A stretch of DNA of 64,000 nt from a bacterium (GCA_024226515.1 JAAELQ010000147.1:186001-250000), one strand, 5' to 3'. Positions 52,877-62,797 are shown, counted from the stretch's first letter. The notes: a model not told the origin generated them from the letters alone. Made by a program: numbers and translations.

Positions 52877-54028
52877 TCAGGAGCCTGCGGCTGAAGCCAG
52901 CTTGTCCGCGACGCTGGTCGTCTCCCAGGAGAACCCGGGTTCCGAGCGGCCGAAGTGACCGAAGGCCGCGGTGGCCTTGAAGATCGGCTGACGCAGCTTC
53001 AGGTACTCGATGATCTCCTTGGGCCGCAGCGGGAAGTGCTCGCGCACCAACTCCGCCATGCGCTCCTCGGCGATCTTGCCCGTGCCGAACGTGTTGACCA
53101 TCACCGACACCGGGTCGGCGACACCGATGGCGTAGGCCAGCTGAACCTCGACGCGATCGGCCAGGTTCCCGGCGACGAGGTTCTTCGCCACGTGTCGCGC
53201 CATATACGACGCCGAGCGGTCGACCTTGGTCGAGTCCTTGCCCGAGAACGCGCCGCCCCCGTGGTGGCCCATGCCGCCGTAGGTGTCGACGATGATCTTG
53301 CGCCCGGTGAGGCCGGCGTCACCCTTCGGCCCGCCGGTGATGAAACGGCCGGTGGGGTTGATGTAGATCTTCGTGTTGTCGTCGAGGTAGTTGCCGGGGA
53401 TCACGGGTTTGATCACGCACTCGCGAATCCCCTCCTCGATCTGCTTCTGCGTCACGTCCGGGTCGTGCTGCGAGGAGATGACGACCGCCTGCACGCGCAC
53501 CGGCTTGCCGTCGTCGTACTCGATCGTCACCTGCGACTTGCCGTCGGGGCGCAGGAAGTCCACCGCGCCCTCGCGGCGGCAGTCGCGCAGCCGGCGTGTC
53601 AGGTGGTGCGCCAGCGTGATCGGCAGCGGCATCAGCTCGTCGGTCTCACGGCAGGCGTAGCCGAACATCAGGCCCTGGTCGCCGGCGCCGCCCGGGTCGA
53701 CGCCCATCGCGATGTCGGGCGATTGCTCGTCGATCGTCGACAGCACGGCGCACGTTTCGTAGTCGAAGCCGTAGTGCGGGTTGGTGTAGCCGATCTCCTT
53801 GATCGTCTCGCGCGCCACGCGCGGGATGTCGGCGTACCCGGAGGTCGTGATCTCGCCGGCGACGAGGCACAGGCCGGTCGTCACCAGCGTCTCGCAGGCG
53901 ACGCGGCTGTTGGGGTCGCCCTCGAGCATCGCGTCGAGGATGGCGTCGGAGATCTGGTCGGCGACCTTGTCCGGGTGGCCGTCCGTGACCGACTCGGAGG
54001 TGAAGAGATAACGACCCTGCTTGCTCAT
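52877..54028 (-). CDS. metK: S-adenosylmethionine synthetase
   Basis: 383 residues. It makes SAM from methionine and ATP. Clear motifs: [32 protein letters not shown] (the ATP loop), and [22 protein letters not shown] start with AGGGG upstream. No SAM riboswitch is visible in the 100-base leader region, and a promoter (54071-54100) lies there. The gene feeds the methyltransferase and the methylthio enzymes (miaB, mtnP) also in this window. Confidence 0.97.
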   Translation of the reverse strand: MSKQGRYLFTSESVTDGHPDKVADQISDAILDAMLEGDPNSRVACETLVTTGLCLVAGEITTSGYADIPRVARETIKEIGYTNPHYGFDYETCAVLSTIDEQSPDIAMGVDPGGAGDQGLMFGYACRETDELMPLPITLAHHLTRRLRDCRREGAVDFLRPDGKSQVTIEYDDGKPVRVQAVVISSQHDPDVTQKQIEEGIRECVIKPVIPGNYLDDNTKIYINPTGRFITGGPKGDAGLTGRKIIVDTYGGMGHHGGGAFSGKDSTKVDRSASYMARHVAKNLVAGNLADRVEVQLAYAIGVADPVSVMVNTFGTGKIAEERMAELVREHFPLRPKEIIEYLKLRQPIFKATAAFGHFGRSEPGFSWETTSVADKLASAAGS

Positions 54029-54070
54029 CGAATAACCCCTGATTTCAGGAAAGACTGGTCAAAAGAGTCA

Positions 54071-54100
54071 TGCTAGCACCCGCGACGCGGGTCGATCAAA
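54071..54100 (-). promoter_or_regulatory. metK promoter
   Basis: On the minus strand TTGATC (54100-54095), 18-base spacer, then TAGCAT (54076-54071) preceded by TGC. RNA would start near 54064 and give a leader of about 36 bases with one small CCTGA/TCAGG inverted repeat. Confidence 0.65.
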
Positions 54101-54128
54101 CGGCCGGGAGCCTTCCCCGCACAGGCTC

Positions 54129-57100
54129 CTAGGACGGCGTCCGGGCCATCGTCTTCGGCCGAAAAACAACTCGGTTCGGGCCGACGCAATCCTCGATCTG
54201 GCGCGTCAGTTCGCGGGATGGACTGACGTTGAGGTGCGACTCGGCCCGCGCGACGAGCCGGTACGAGCCCGGGCGCGCGACCTCGAGGTACAGCTGAACG
54301 TCTCCCCTGTGTTGCTCGATCGTCTTCAGCAGGCGCCCCACCAGCTCCTCGTCCAGCGCTTCGGCGTCGAGCCGGACCTGCACCGCACCCACCTCACGCT
54401 CGCGCAGCGTGTCGAGCGGCGTCACCTTGTCGCCGATGATGCGCACCCGGTCCTCGTCGATCTCGAGGCGGCCGACGACCATCGAGGGCAGTTCGTCGTC
54501 GATGTCGTTCTGGCAGATCGCGTAGCTCTTGGGGAAGACCAGCACCTCGATCTGCCCGTCCATGTCCTCGAACTGCATCGAGGCCCACATGTCGCCCTTC
54601 TTCGACTTGCGCCGTCGCAGCTGGGTGATCATGCCGCCCACTGCGACCTCGATACCCGTGGGGCCGTTGACCGCGCTGGCCGTCGTGTGCGTGGCGAAGT
54701 CGGCGAGCAGCTCGCGGTAGTGCTCGAGCGGGTGTCCGCTGACGTAGAAACCGAGAGTCGCCTTCTCGTACTTCAACCGCTCGGAGGACTCCCACTCGGG
54801 CAGATCGGGATACTCGGGCTCGGGCAACTCTTCGGTGTCGTCGTCGCCGCCGAACAGACTCGACTGTCCCGAGTCGCGATCGGCGCGTTGCTTCTGGCCG
54901 AACTCGAGCGCCGCGTCCACGACGGCCGCGAGCTGGCTGCGCCTGGCGCCCATGCCGTCGAGCGCCCCGGACTGCAGCAGGGCCTCGATGACCCGCTTGT
55001 TGACCTGTCGCAGATCGACGACCCCGCAGAGCGCATGCAGGTTCGAGAAGGAACCGTTCTCCTCGCGCGACTCGAGGATGCAGCGGATCGCGCCCTCGCC
55101 GACGCCCTTGATGGCGGAGAGGCCGAAGCGCACCTTCTCGCCCTCGACCGTGAAGTCGAGCCCGGAGGAGCCGACGTCCGGCGGCAGCACCTCGATGCTC
55201 ATCTCGCGAGACTCGTTGATGTACTTGACCAGCTTCTCGGTGTTGCCCTTTTCCGAGGTGAGCAGCGCGGCCATGAAGTGCACCGGATAATGCGCCTTGA
55301 GCCACGCGGTGTGATAGGCGACCAGCGCGTAGGCGGCGGAGTGCGACTTGTTGAAGCCGTACCCGGCAAAGAAGGCCATCAGCTCGAAGACCTTGCGCGC
55401 CGCCTTATCGTCGATGCCCTTGTCCTTGGCCCGAGCGGTGAACTTCTTCTGCTCGGCCTCCATCACCTCTTTCTTCTTCTTGCCCATCGCGCGACGCAGG
55501 ATGTCGGCTTCGCCCAGCGAGTAGCCGCCCATCACGGAGGCGATCTGCATCACCTGTTCCTGATAGACGATGACCCCGTAGGTCTCGCGCAGGATCTCTT
55601 CCAGCAGCGGGTGCGGATACTCGACCTGGACCTTGCCGTGCCGGCGCTGGATGAAGTCGTCGATCAGGCCGCCGCCGATCGGTCCGGGACGATACAGCGC
55701 GTTGAGCGCGATCAGATCCTCGAATCGCTCGGGCTTCAGTCGGCGCAGGATGTCCTTCATCCCGCCCGACTCGAACTGGAACACGCCGGACGTTCGTGCG
55801 CGACAGAACAGCTCGTACACGAGCGGATCGTCGAGCTGAACCTCGTTCATGTCGATGCGCTCGCCGGTGACGGACTGGATCGAGACCAGGGCGTCCTCGA
55901 TCAGCGTCAACGTGCGCAGGCCGAGGAAATCCAACTTCAGCAGGCCGATCTCTTCGATCTCGTCCTTGGCCCACTGCGTCGTGATCTCGTCGCCGTCCTT
56001 CGTGCCCTTGTACAGCGGCGCGTACTCGACGATCGGCTTCGGTGCGATGACGACGCCTGCCGCGTGCGTGGAGGCGTGGCGCGTCGTGCCCTCGAGTCGC
56101 TGCGCGACGTCGAGCAGCTCCTTGATGTTCGGTTCCTTGCGGTAGGCCTCGCTCAGCGCGGGGACTTCTTTCATCGAGCCGGCGATCGTGACGTCCTGAC
56201 CCGGCAACGCGGGAATCAGCTTGGCGATGCGGTCGACGTCGGCGTACGGGATCTCGAGTACGCGGCCGACGTCGCGCACGACGGCGCGCGCCGCCATCGT
56301 GCCGAACGTGATGATCTGGGCCACGTTGGGGCGGCCGTACTTGCCGGTGACGTAGTCGATCACCTGCTCGCGCTGGCGGAAACAGAAGTCGATGTCGATA
56401 TCCGGCATGCTGACGCGTTCGGGGTTGAGGAAGCGCTCGAACAGAAGGTTGTACTGCAGCGGGTCGATGTCGGTGATGCGCATCGTGTACGCGACGAGCG
56501 ACCCCGCCGCGGAGCCGCGACCGGGGCCGACCGGGATTCCGGCCTCACGTGCGTAGCGGATGAAGTCCCAGGTGATGAGGAAGTAACCGGAGAAGCCCAT
56601 CTGCTGGATGATCTTGATCTCGCGGTCGAGTCGCTTGTGATACGCCTCCAGCGGGTGCAGCAGCCGGCCGGCGTCTTGCTCGGCGCGCAGCTCGCGCATA
56701 CGCTCCTCGAGCCCGTCGCGCGCGACCTTGGCGAAGTAGCTGTCGAGGTCGTAGCCCTCCGGCGTGGGGAACTCCGGCAGGTGCAGCGTCGAGTCCTTGA
56801 ACGCGAACTGACAGCGCTCGGCGACGGCGACGCTGTTCTCGACCGCGCCCGGGGCCCAGTCGAACAGCTTGGCCATCTCGGCGCGGCTCTTCAGGTAGTG
56901 ATGCGCCGTGTAGGCCATCCCCTTCTTCGTGTTCACCGTGTTGCCGGTGCAGATGCAGACGAGGACGTCGTGCGCGTCCTGATCCTCGGGCAGCAGGTAG
57001 TGCGTGTCGTTGCTGGCCACCATGCCGATGCCCAACTCTTTCGACAGCTTGAGGCAGCCGTCGTTGACGATCTTCTGCTCGGGGATGCCGTGGTCCTGCA

Positions 57101-57650
57101 GCTCGAGCCAGTAGCGGTCCGGCCCGAAGAGATCGCGGAACTCCGCGGCCGCCTGGCGGGCGGAGTCGTACTGGTCGTGGCGCAGGAACTGGGCCACCTC
57201 GCCGGCGAGGCAGGCCGACAGGCAGACGAGGCCCTCGCTGTGCTCGCGCAGCGCTTCCTTATCGATGCGCGGCCGGTAGTAGTGGCCCTCGAGGTAACCC
57301 ATCGACGAGAGCTTGATCAGGTTCTTGTAGCCGGTGTAGTTCTCGGCGAGCAGGATCAGGTGGTAGTAGTTCTTGCGTCCGACGCCCGGTACGTTATGCG
57401 GCTGGCGCTCGTGGCGCGAGCCCGGAGCGACGTAGGCCTCGATGCCGACGATCGGCTTGATCCCGTGCTTGCTCGCCTTCTTGCCGAAGTCCATCGCGCC
57501 GAACAGGTTGCCGTGATCCGTGATCGCGATCGCCGTCTGGCCGTCTTCGGCGGCGCGCGCGCACATCTCGTCGATGCGCTGCGCTCCGTCAAGCAGCGAG
57601 TAAGTCGTGTGATTGTGCAGGTGGACGAACCCGGGAGCGGAATCCGCCAT
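54129..57650 (-). CDS. dnaE: DNA polymerase III alpha subunit
   Basis: 1173 residues, DnaE1 type. The PHP domain (FVHLHNHTTYSLLDGA, ITDHGNLFG) keeps several metal ligands. The palm has PVGPGRGSAAGSLVAY and SMPDIDIDFCFRQRE with catalytic aspartates. The fingers, tau- and beta-binding regions and an OB-fold (EVAVGGMITQLRRRKSKKGD) follow. It lacks the epsilon-like exonuclease insert of PolC. It is the replicative polymerase and works with the delta subunit HolA, encoded nearby. ATG start with GAGGG upstream. Confidence 0.97.
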   Translation of the reverse strand: MADSAPGFVHLHNHTTYSLLDGAQRIDEMCARAAEDGQTAIAITDHGNLFGAMDFGKKASKHGIKPIVGIEAYVAPGSRHERQPHNVPGVGRKNYYHLILLAENYTGYKNLIKLSSMGYLEGHYYRPRIDKEALREHSEGLVCLSACLAGEVAQFLRHDQYDSARQAAAEFRDLFGPDRYWLELQDHGIPEQKIVNDGCLKLSKELGIGMVASNDTHYLLPEDQDAHDVLVCICTGNTVNTKKGMAYTAHHYLKSRAEMAKLFDWAPGAVENSVAVAERCQFAFKDSTLHLPEFPTPEGYDLDSYFAKVARDGLEERMRELRAEQDAGRLLHPLEAYHKRLDREIKIIQQMGFSGYFLITWDFIRYAREAGIPVGPGRGSAAGSLVAYTMRITDIDPLQYNLLFERFLNPERVSMPDIDIDFCFRQREQVIDYVTGKYGRPNVAQIITFGTMAARAVVRDVGRVLEIPYADVDRIAKLIPALPGQDVTIAGSMKEVPALSEAYRKEPNIKELLDVAQRLEGTTRHASTHAAGVVIAPKPIVEYAPLYKGTKDGDEITTQWAKDEIEEIGLLKLDFLGLRTLTLIEDALVSIQSVTGERIDMNEVQLDDPLVYELFCRARTSGVFQFESGGMKDILRRLKPERFEDLIALNALYRPGPIGGGLIDDFIQRRHGKVQVEYPHPLLEEILRETYGVIVYQEQVMQIASVMGGYSLGEADILRRAMGKKKKEVMEAEQKKFTARAKDKGIDDKAARKVFELMAFFAGYGFNKSHSAAYALVAYHTAWLKAHYPVHFMAALLTSEKGNTEKLVKYINESREMSIEVLPPDVGSSGLDFTVEGEKVRFGLSAIKGVGEGAIRCILESREENGSFSNLHALCGVVDLRQVNKRVIEALLQSGALDGMGARRSQLAAVVDAALEFGQKQRADRDSGQSSLFGGDDDTEELPEPEYPDLPEWESSERLKYEKATLGFYVSGHPLEHYRELLADFATHTTASAVNGPTGIEVAVGGMITQLRRRKSKKGDMWASMQFEDMDGQIEVLVFPKSYAICQNDIDDELPSMVVGRLEIDEDRVRIIGDKVTPLDTLREREVGAVQVRLDAEALDEELVGRLLKTIEQHRGDVQLYLEVARPGSYRLVARAESHLNVSPSRELTRQIEDCVGPNRVVFRPKTMARTPS

Positions 57651-57702
57651 ATGAGAGCCCTCGCTGGTGGTGTCGAACTACAGGAAGCGGCGCGAGGGCC
57701 GA

Positions 57703-57711
57703 TGATACCAC
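57703..57711 (-). promoter_or_regulatory. Extended -10 promoter before dnaE
   Basis: On the minus strand TGGTATCAT covers 57711-57703, in the gap between guaA and dnaE. No good -35 box precedes it. The leader would be about 45 bases. dnaE may also be read from the ribH operon. Confidence 0.45.
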
Positions 57712-57718
57712 GTAGGCA

Positions 57719-59257
57719 TCACTCCCACTCGATCGTCCCGGGCGGTTTGCTGGTGACGTCGTAGACCACGCGATTGATGCCGCGCACCTCGTTGACGATG
57801 CGGCTCGAGACGCGCCCGAGGAACTCCGGCGGAAGCCGCGCCCAGTCGGCGGTCATGAAGTCGGTCGTCTCCACCGCACGCAGCGCGACGACGTTCTCGT
57901 AGGTGCGGAAGTCGCCCATGACGCCCACCGTCTTGACGGGCAGCAGCACGACGAACGCCTGGGCCGTCGCGTCGTACAGCTCGGCGGCGCGCAACTCCTC
58001 GATGAAGATCGCGTCGGCCTCCTGGAGGATCGCGACGCGCTCGGAAGTGACCTCGCCCAGGATGCGGACCGCCAGCCCCGGGCCGGGGAACGGGTGCCGG
58101 TTGACGAAGGCGTGGTCCAGGCCCAGCTGTTCGCCGACGCGTCGCACTTCATCCTTGAACAGGTCGCGCAACGGCTCGACCAGCTCGAGGTGCATGCGTT
58201 CCGGAAGGCCGCCGACGTTGTGATGCGTCTTGATCGTCGCCGAGGGGCCGCGCACCGAGGCGGACTCGATGCGGTCCGGGTAGATCGTGCCCTGCGCCAG
58301 GAACTGCGCGTCGCCGCACGCCTTGGCCTGCTCCTCGAACACCTCGATGAACGTCTCACCGATGATCTTCCGCTTGCGCTCCGGCTCGTCGACGCCGCGC
58401 AGACGGTCGAGGAAGCGGTCGGCCACGGAGGCGTGGCGCACGTCGAGATGGTAGCGCGCGCGGAAGTCGCCCAGGACCTGATCCGCCTCCCCTTTTCGCA
58501 GCACTCCGTTGTCGACGAAGATGCAGGTCAGCCGCTCGCCCAGGGCTCGGTGGATCAGCAGCGCCATCACGGAGGAATCGACGCCGCCCGACAGGCCGCA
58601 GATGACCGTTCCGTCGCCCACCTGGGCCTGGATCGCGGCGATCGACTCCTCGACGAACGACGCGATGGTCCAATCGCCGTGGCAGCCGCACACGCCGTTG
58701 ACGAAGTTGCGCAGCAACTCGGTGCCGTTGGTGGTGTGCATGACTTCCGGGTGGAACTGCACGCCGTAGAGTGCCTTCTCGCCGTTCTCGACGGCGGCCA
58801 GCGGCGCGGCGCTGGTGGTGGCCACGGTGCGGAAGCCGGGCGCCGCCTCGACGACCCGGTCGCCGTGGCTGGCCCAGACCGGCTGCTCGGCGGCCATGCC
58901 GTGAAACAGCACGGAGTCACGCTCGGTGACGGTCAGCTCCGCCGGGCCGAACTCTCTTCCCGCGGCCTCGATGTTGCCCCCGAGCTCGTGCATCATCCAC
59001 TGCATGCCGTAGCAGATGCCGAGCACGGGAACGTCGTGCGCGAGCGGGTCGTGCTTCGGGAACGGCGCGTTCTCGTCGTAGACCGAGTCGGGCCCGCCCG
59101 AGAGGATGATGCCCTTCAGCTCCTTCGATTCCGCCGTGCGGATCGGCGCGTCGAAAGGCAGGATCTCGCTGTAGACGCCCAGCTCGCGCACGCGTCGCGC
59201 GATGAGCTGCGTGTACTGTGAGCCAAAGTCGAGGATGAGAATCGATTCGTGCTTCAT
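57719..59257 (-). CDS. guaA: GMP synthase (glutamine-hydrolysing)
   Basis: 512 residues. It converts XMP to GMP. The N-terminal glutaminase has GICYGMQ with nucleophile Cys82 and FHPEV for the triad histidine. The ATP pyrophosphatase has GLSGGVDSSV. The C-terminal dimerisation domain ends DFMTADWARLPPEFLGRVS and KPPGTIEWE, the standard end. The start overlaps holA by 4 bases (ATGA). guaB is not in the window. Confidence 0.97.
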   Translation of the reverse strand: MKHESILILDFGSQYTQLIARRVRELGVYSEILPFDAPIRTAESKELKGIILSGGPDSVYDENAPFPKHDPLAHDVPVLGICYGMQWMMHELGGNIEAAGREFGPAELTVTERDSVLFHGMAAEQPVWASHGDRVVEAAPGFRTVATTSAAPLAAVENGEKALYGVQFHPEVMHTTNGTELLRNFVNGVCGCHGDWTIASFVEESIAAIQAQVGDGTVICGLSGGVDSSVMALLIHRALGERLTCIFVDNGVLRKGEADQVLGDFRARYHLDVRHASVADRFLDRLRGVDEPERKRKIIGETFIEVFEEQAKACGDAQFLAQGTIYPDRIESASVRGPSATIKTHHNVGGLPERMHLELVEPLRDLFKDEVRRVGEQLGLDHAFVNRHPFPGPGLAVRILGEVTSERVAILQEADAIFIEELRAAELYDATAQAFVVLLPVKTVGVMGDFRTYENVVALRAVETTDFMTADWARLPPEFLGRVSSRIVNEVRGINRVVYDVTSKPPGTIEWE

Positions 59258-60315
59258 CGGGCATCAGCTCCAGCGGCGGTGGGCGCGGTCATCTCTTCAA
59301 CGAGGCCTTCCAGAACCCAGCGTGGATCCAGGGACCGGCTCTTCAGGCAGCGATCGGCGTGCAGCAGAAGGGACGGAAAGCGGAGCAGCTCGTCGAGTGA
59401 GTAGCGGCCGACGCCGCGGATCAACTGGTCGCCGTAGCGCCACGAGCGAGTCGACTGGATCACTCCGCGCCGCGGCACACCCTGTGCCAGCAGGCCCTTG
59501 GCCTGCAGCATGACGCGCGTGCGATAGGCCAGCGCGCCGACGATGCGGATCGGCTCGTCGCCGGAGTCGACGAGGCGGCGCGCCAGCGCCAGCGCGCGTG
59601 GGCGGTCGCGGACCAGGACGGCGTCCGCCAGCTCCCAGCCCGAGGCGAGCCCGGAGCCGGCCGCGACCTCGCGCGCCTGCTCCAGCGTCACGTTGCGCTC
59701 GGCGGCCTCCCCTCCCAGCCAGGCGCGGAGCTTGTCCAGCTCGCCGCTGACGCGGTACAGGTCCCCGAGGCAGACCGCGGCCAGGAACGCGGCGACGTCC
59801 TGCGACACCTTCAACCCGCGCTCGGTGGCGAGGCTGATGACGTCCGCCAGCAGCCGGTCGGGGTCGGATTCCCCGGAGGCGTCGAACTGCAACACGGTCC
59901 CGTGCTTCAGCAGCGCCTTGTGCAGGTTACGTCGCCGGTCGATCTCGACGGCGCGCACGACGATGAAGCTGTCGGGTGGAGTCTTCGCGGCGTAGTCCGC
60001 GATGGCGTCCGCCTCGCCCTCGAGAATTGACAGCTCGCGGACGAACACGACGCGCCGCGTATCGAACATGCCGACCGAGCGACCGGCGGAGATCACCGTG
60101 CCCACGTCCACCTTCTCGTCGGAGAAGACGGTCAACGCGAAGTCGGACGCCTGTTCCGGAACCAGTTGTTCGAGCAACTCGTGCTGGGCGCGGTCGAGGT
60201 GGAACAGATCGTCCCCGGTGAGCACGGTGAGCCCGATCGGCCAGCCGTCCTTCAGGGCCTTGCGCACGTCACGCAGGACGGCACTCGCCGGCCGCGTCCT
60301 GGCGCGCGTCGCCAC
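59254..60315 (-). CDS. holA: DNA polymerase III delta subunit
   Basis: 353 residues. It opens the beta clamp as part of the clamp loader. The N-terminal AAA-like fold (LTVLTGDDLFHLDRAQHELL) and helical domains (FLAAVCLGDLYRVSGELDKL, DAVLVRDRPRALALARRLV) fit the family, which is weakly conserved. GTG start one base after the lptE stop. The pairing lptE-holA is common in proteobacteria and supports the call. Confidence 0.9.
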   Translation of the reverse strand: MATRARTRPASAVLRDVRKALKDGWPIGLTVLTGDDLFHLDRAQHELLEQLVPEQASDFALTVFSDEKVDVGTVISAGRSVGMFDTRRVVFVRELSILEGEADAIADYAAKTPPDSFIVVRAVEIDRRRNLHKALLKHGTVLQFDASGESDPDRLLADVISLATERGLKVSQDVAAFLAAVCLGDLYRVSGELDKLRAWLGGEAAERNVTLEQAREVAAGSGLASGWELADAVLVRDRPRALALARRLVDSGDEPIRIVGALAYRTRVMLQAKGLLAQGVPRRGVIQSTRSWRYGDQLIRGVGRYSLDELLRFPSLLLHADRCLKSRSLDPRWVLEGLVEEMTAPTAAGADAR

Positions 60316-60316
60316 C

Positions 60317-60841
60317 TCAGAAGCCCTCGAAGATCGATGTCACCAGCACGTCGGCCGCGCCGCGTGCGATGTCGTCCAGCGCGACGGTCTCGCGGTCGAA
60401 GAAGCCGGTCGTGTCGTCGGGAACGTCGAACTGCGTCTTGAAGATCAGGCCCGATTGACTCCACAGGATCTGATCGTCGGCGGTCTGGCGCAGCGTCGCC
60501 TGCAAGCTGACCGTGGCCTCGACGCGCGTCGCGCGACCGGCATCGGTGAACTGCACCGGTGTGGTGCCGTAACTCAGCACCGCGCCGACGAGCACGGCAT
60601 CCGTCGCGCCGGCGTCGGTCTTGACGACGAGTCGGCTGCGCTCGCTGAGCTCGCGCGCCACCTCCTCGGTGACGCGTTGCTCGATCTCCGGACGGTTCGT
60701 GCGGTTGTCGAACGGCAGCACCGCGATGGACTGAACGGCCGGCGGCAGCGCCGACGCCCCGCCGCTGCCGAGCAGGCGGTAGCCGCAACCGGCACAGGCC
60801 GCGAGCAACAGCAACAGGGCTGCGCAGCGCCGGCGGCTCAC
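60317..60841 (-). CDS. lptE: LPS-assembly lipoprotein LptE
   Basis: 174 residues. Signal peptide MSRRRCAALLLLLAACAGCGYRL ends in a lipobox; either LAAC or CAGC could be lipidated, with CGYRL typical of LptE. The mature domain (IAVLPFDNRTNRPEIEQRVT, VLVGAVLSYGTTPVQF) fits. LptE plugs the LptD barrel in the outer membrane; lptD is not in the window. GTG start overlaps the nusB stop. This is the fourth Lpt component here, after LptC-A, LptB and LptF-G. Confidence 0.9.
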   Translation of the reverse strand: MSRRRCAALLLLLAACAGCGYRLLGSGGASALPPAVQSIAVLPFDNRTNRPEIEQRVTEEVARELSERSRLVVKTDAGATDAVLVGAVLSYGTTPVQFTDAGRATRVEATVSLQATLRQTADDQILWSQSGLIFKTQFDVPDDTTGFFDRETVALDDIARGAADVLVTSIFEGF

Positions 60842-61281
60842 GCGGGACCTCCGTCGTCGGGCCGCCGCAGCTCGCCGCTCTCCAGTCGGCGCCGCACGGA
60901 GTCGAGAATCCCGTTGACGAACTTGCCGGACTCGGCGCCGCCGAACTTCTTCGCCACCTCGATCGCCTCGTCGATGACGACGACCTCCGGTGTCTCCTCG
61001 TCGTGCAGCATCTCGTAGATCGCCATGCGCAGCACGTTGCGATCGACGACGGCCATGCGGTCGACGCGCCAGTGTTCGGCGGCGTCGGAGATCCGGCTGT
61101 CCAGCGTGCCGCGTTGGCCGAAGACTCCGAGGACCAGCCGCTCGGCGAACGCGCGAGCGTCCGGCGTCGCCTGCTGACCGGTCCAGAAGTCGCTGAACAC
61201 CTCGGCCGGTTCGCCCTCCGTCAGGTCCAGCTGGAACAGCATCTGGAGCGCGTGTTCGCGAGAGCGGCGGCGTTGACCCAA
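60838..61281 (-). CDS. nusB: Transcription antitermination factor NusB
   Basis: 147 residues. All-helical NusB fold: RRRSREHALQMLFQLDL at the start, NVLRMAIYEML, and PEVVVIDEAIEVAKKFGG near the end, which contacts boxA RNA and NusE. It works in rRNA antitermination. TTG start with AGGGAAG upstream. ribH-nusB is a common pair. Confidence 0.95.
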   Translation of the reverse strand: MGQRRRSREHALQMLFQLDLTEGEPAEVFSDFWTGQQATPDARAFAERLVLGVFGQRGTLDSRISDAAEHWRVDRMAVVDRNVLRMAIYEMLHDEETPEVVVIDEAIEVAKKFGGAESGKFVNGILDSVRRRLESGELRRPDDGGPA

Positions 61282-61291
61282 GGTTGCTTCC

Positions 61292-61756
61292 CTATCCGAG
61301 CCGGCGGTAGAGGTTGACCATCTCGACGGCCGACAGGGCCGCCTCCCAGCCCTTGTTGCCCGATGTGTCCGAACGCGCCAGCGCCTGGTCCACGTTCTCC
61401 GTCGTGAGCACGCCGAGCGCGACGGGCAGGCCGTGTCGCACGGCGGTGTCGCTCAGCCCGCGCGCGGCCTCCAACGAGATGATATCGAAATGGAACGTCT
61501 CGCCGCGGATCACGCAGCCCAGCGCCACGATGGCGTCGAAGCGGCCGGACGCCGCCAACCTGGACGCGGCCTGCGGTAGCTCCCAGGCGCCCGGCACGCG
61601 AACCACGGTCCGGTCCTCCGCGGCCCCGCCGTGGCGCTCCAGGCAATCCTCGGCCCCCGCGAGCAGACGGGACGTGATCTGCTCGTTGAAGCGCGACACC
61701 AGCAACGCGACCTTGATGCCGTTCGCGTCGAGCGGGCCTTCGATGTTTGGGGTCAT
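61292..61756 (-). CDS. ribH: 6,7-dimethyl-8-ribityllumazine synthase
   Basis: 154 residues. It joins ribityl-uracil amine and dihydroxybutanone phosphate to make lumazine, the step before riboflavin. VRVPGAWELPQAA, GCVIRGETFHFDII (the histidine acts as base) and PVALGVLTTENVDQAL are the conserved parts. ATG start. The rest of the rib genes are outside the window, so this is a split pathway. Confidence 0.96.
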   Translation of the reverse strand: MTPNIEGPLDANGIKVALLVSRFNEQITSRLLAGAEDCLERHGGAAEDRTVVRVPGAWELPQAASRLAASGRFDAIVALGCVIRGETFHFDIISLEAARGLSDTAVRHGLPVALGVLTTENVDQALARSDTSGNKGWEAALSAVEMVNLYRRLG

Positions 61757-61814
61757 GTCGCGACTCCGTTCAACTCGCTTGCCGCGACGGAGGGAACGGA
61801 AGGGTGAAACCGCC

Positions 61815-61844
61815 AGTATAGAAATCGCCTCGTCGGCGTGTCAA
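61815..61844 (-). promoter_or_regulatory. Strong promoter for ribH-nusB-lptE-holA-guaA
   Basis: On the minus strand TTGACA (61844-61839), 18-base spacer, TATACT (61820-61815), near consensus. The -35 box contains the TGA stop of mtnP. RNA would start near 61808, giving a leader of about 52 bases, too short for an FMN riboswitch. Confidence 0.8.
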
Positions 61845-62737
61845 CTCGATCCCCGCGGCGCATAGCGCTCGAGGATCGGCCCCAGCCGCTCCACGGTCTC
61901 GGGCGGCACCTTCCGCAGGTCGGTCAGGATGGCGTAGCGCAGCGCGTCGCAGCATGGGCAGCCATCGCGTTCGGCCGGCAGCGCCAGGACCGCTCGGCGC
62001 AGGGACTCGGCCGCCAGCTCGGCGTTGGCCTGCAGGTTCCCCAGCAACGCGTCGACGGACACGTCGTCCTCGTCCTCGTGCCAGCAATCGTAGTCCGTGA
62101 TCATCGCCATCGAGGCGTAACAGATCTCGGCCTCGCGGGCGAGCCGCGCTTCCTGCATGTTCGTCATCCCGATGACGTCGACGCCCCAGCTGCGGTACAG
62201 CTTCGACTCGGCCCGGGTGGAGAACGCCGGCCCCTCGATGCAGACGTAGACTCCCCCGTCGTGTGAACGTGCCCCGGAGCTGCGTGCCGCACCGAGCATG
62301 ATGGCGCGCAGCGACGGGCAGATCGGGTCGGCGAGCGAGACGTGCGCGACGAGTCCGTCGCCGAAGAACGTCGAGGGCCGGGCGACCGTGCGGTCGATGA
62401 ACTGGTCTACGAGCACGACATCTCGCGGCCGTAGGCCCTCGCGCATCGATCCGACCGCGGACGCGGACAGCAGACGCTGCACGCCGAGCTGTTTCAACGC
62501 GAAGATGTTGGCGCGATAGTTGACCTCGCCCGGGAGCAGCGTGTGACCCTGCCCGTGACGCGCGAGTACGGCCACGCGGCGGTCGCCCAGCGTGCCGACG
62601 TGAATCGCGTCCGACGGCGCGCCGAACGGAGTCTCGACGCGATGTTGCTCGACGTCCGTGAGGTCGCGAAGACCGTAAAGCCCGCTACCCCCGACAATCG
62701 CGACGTCGGCGATGGGCTGTTGCGTTTTCGTCGGCAC
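61841..62737 (-). CDS. mtnP: S-methyl-5'-thioadenosine phosphorylase
   Basis: 298 residues from GTG 62737. It cleaves MTA with phosphate to adenine and methylthioribose phosphate. PNP-II family motifs: VGGSGLYGL, RHGQGHTLLPGEVNYRANIF, ICIEGPAFSTRAES-like region (CIEGPAFSTRAE), and GMTNMQEARLAREAEICYAS, of the MTAP type; the substitution TDYDCW also fits. The start is set by a promoter whose -10 overlaps an upstream ATG (62770), so that ATG cannot be used, and GGAG lies six bases before the GTG. It links to metK in methionine salvage. Confidence 0.93.
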   Translation of the reverse strand: MPTKTQQPIADVAIVGGSGLYGLRDLTDVEQHRVETPFGAPSDAIHVGTLGDRRVAVLARHGQGHTLLPGEVNYRANIFALKQLGVQRLLSASAVGSMREGLRPRDVVLVDQFIDRTVARPSTFFGDGLVAHVSLADPICPSLRAIMLGAARSSGARSHDGGVYVCIEGPAFSTRAESKLYRSWGVDVIGMTNMQEARLAREAEICYASMAMITDYDCWHEDEDDVSVDALLGNLQANAELAAESLRRAVLALPAERDGCPCCDALRYAILTDLRKVPPETVERLGPILERYAPRGSS

Positions 62738-62768
62738 GATGGACTCCGCGAAGTTGCGAGGAACGGGC

Positions 62769-62797
62769 ATTATTCGGGGCCGCCGGTGGACTGTCAA
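62769..62797 (-). promoter_or_regulatory. mtnP promoter
   Basis: On the minus strand TTGACA (62797-62792), 17-base spacer, AATAAT (62774-62769). RNA would start near 62762, leaving about 25 bases to the GTG. Confidence 0.75.

Noticed and set aside
54029..54128. Possible SAM riboswitch before metK
   Set aside because: The leader from the predicted promoter is about 36 bases, too short for SAM-I or SAM-II, and no conserved core is seen.
54234..57764. Open frame of about 1176 codons on the plus strand opposite dnaE
   Set aside because: It mirrors the codon pattern of dnaE and has no recognisable motif. dnaE is certain.
61757..61840. Possible FMN riboswitch before ribH
   Set aside because: The leader is only about 52 bases and has no RFN-like conserved elements.
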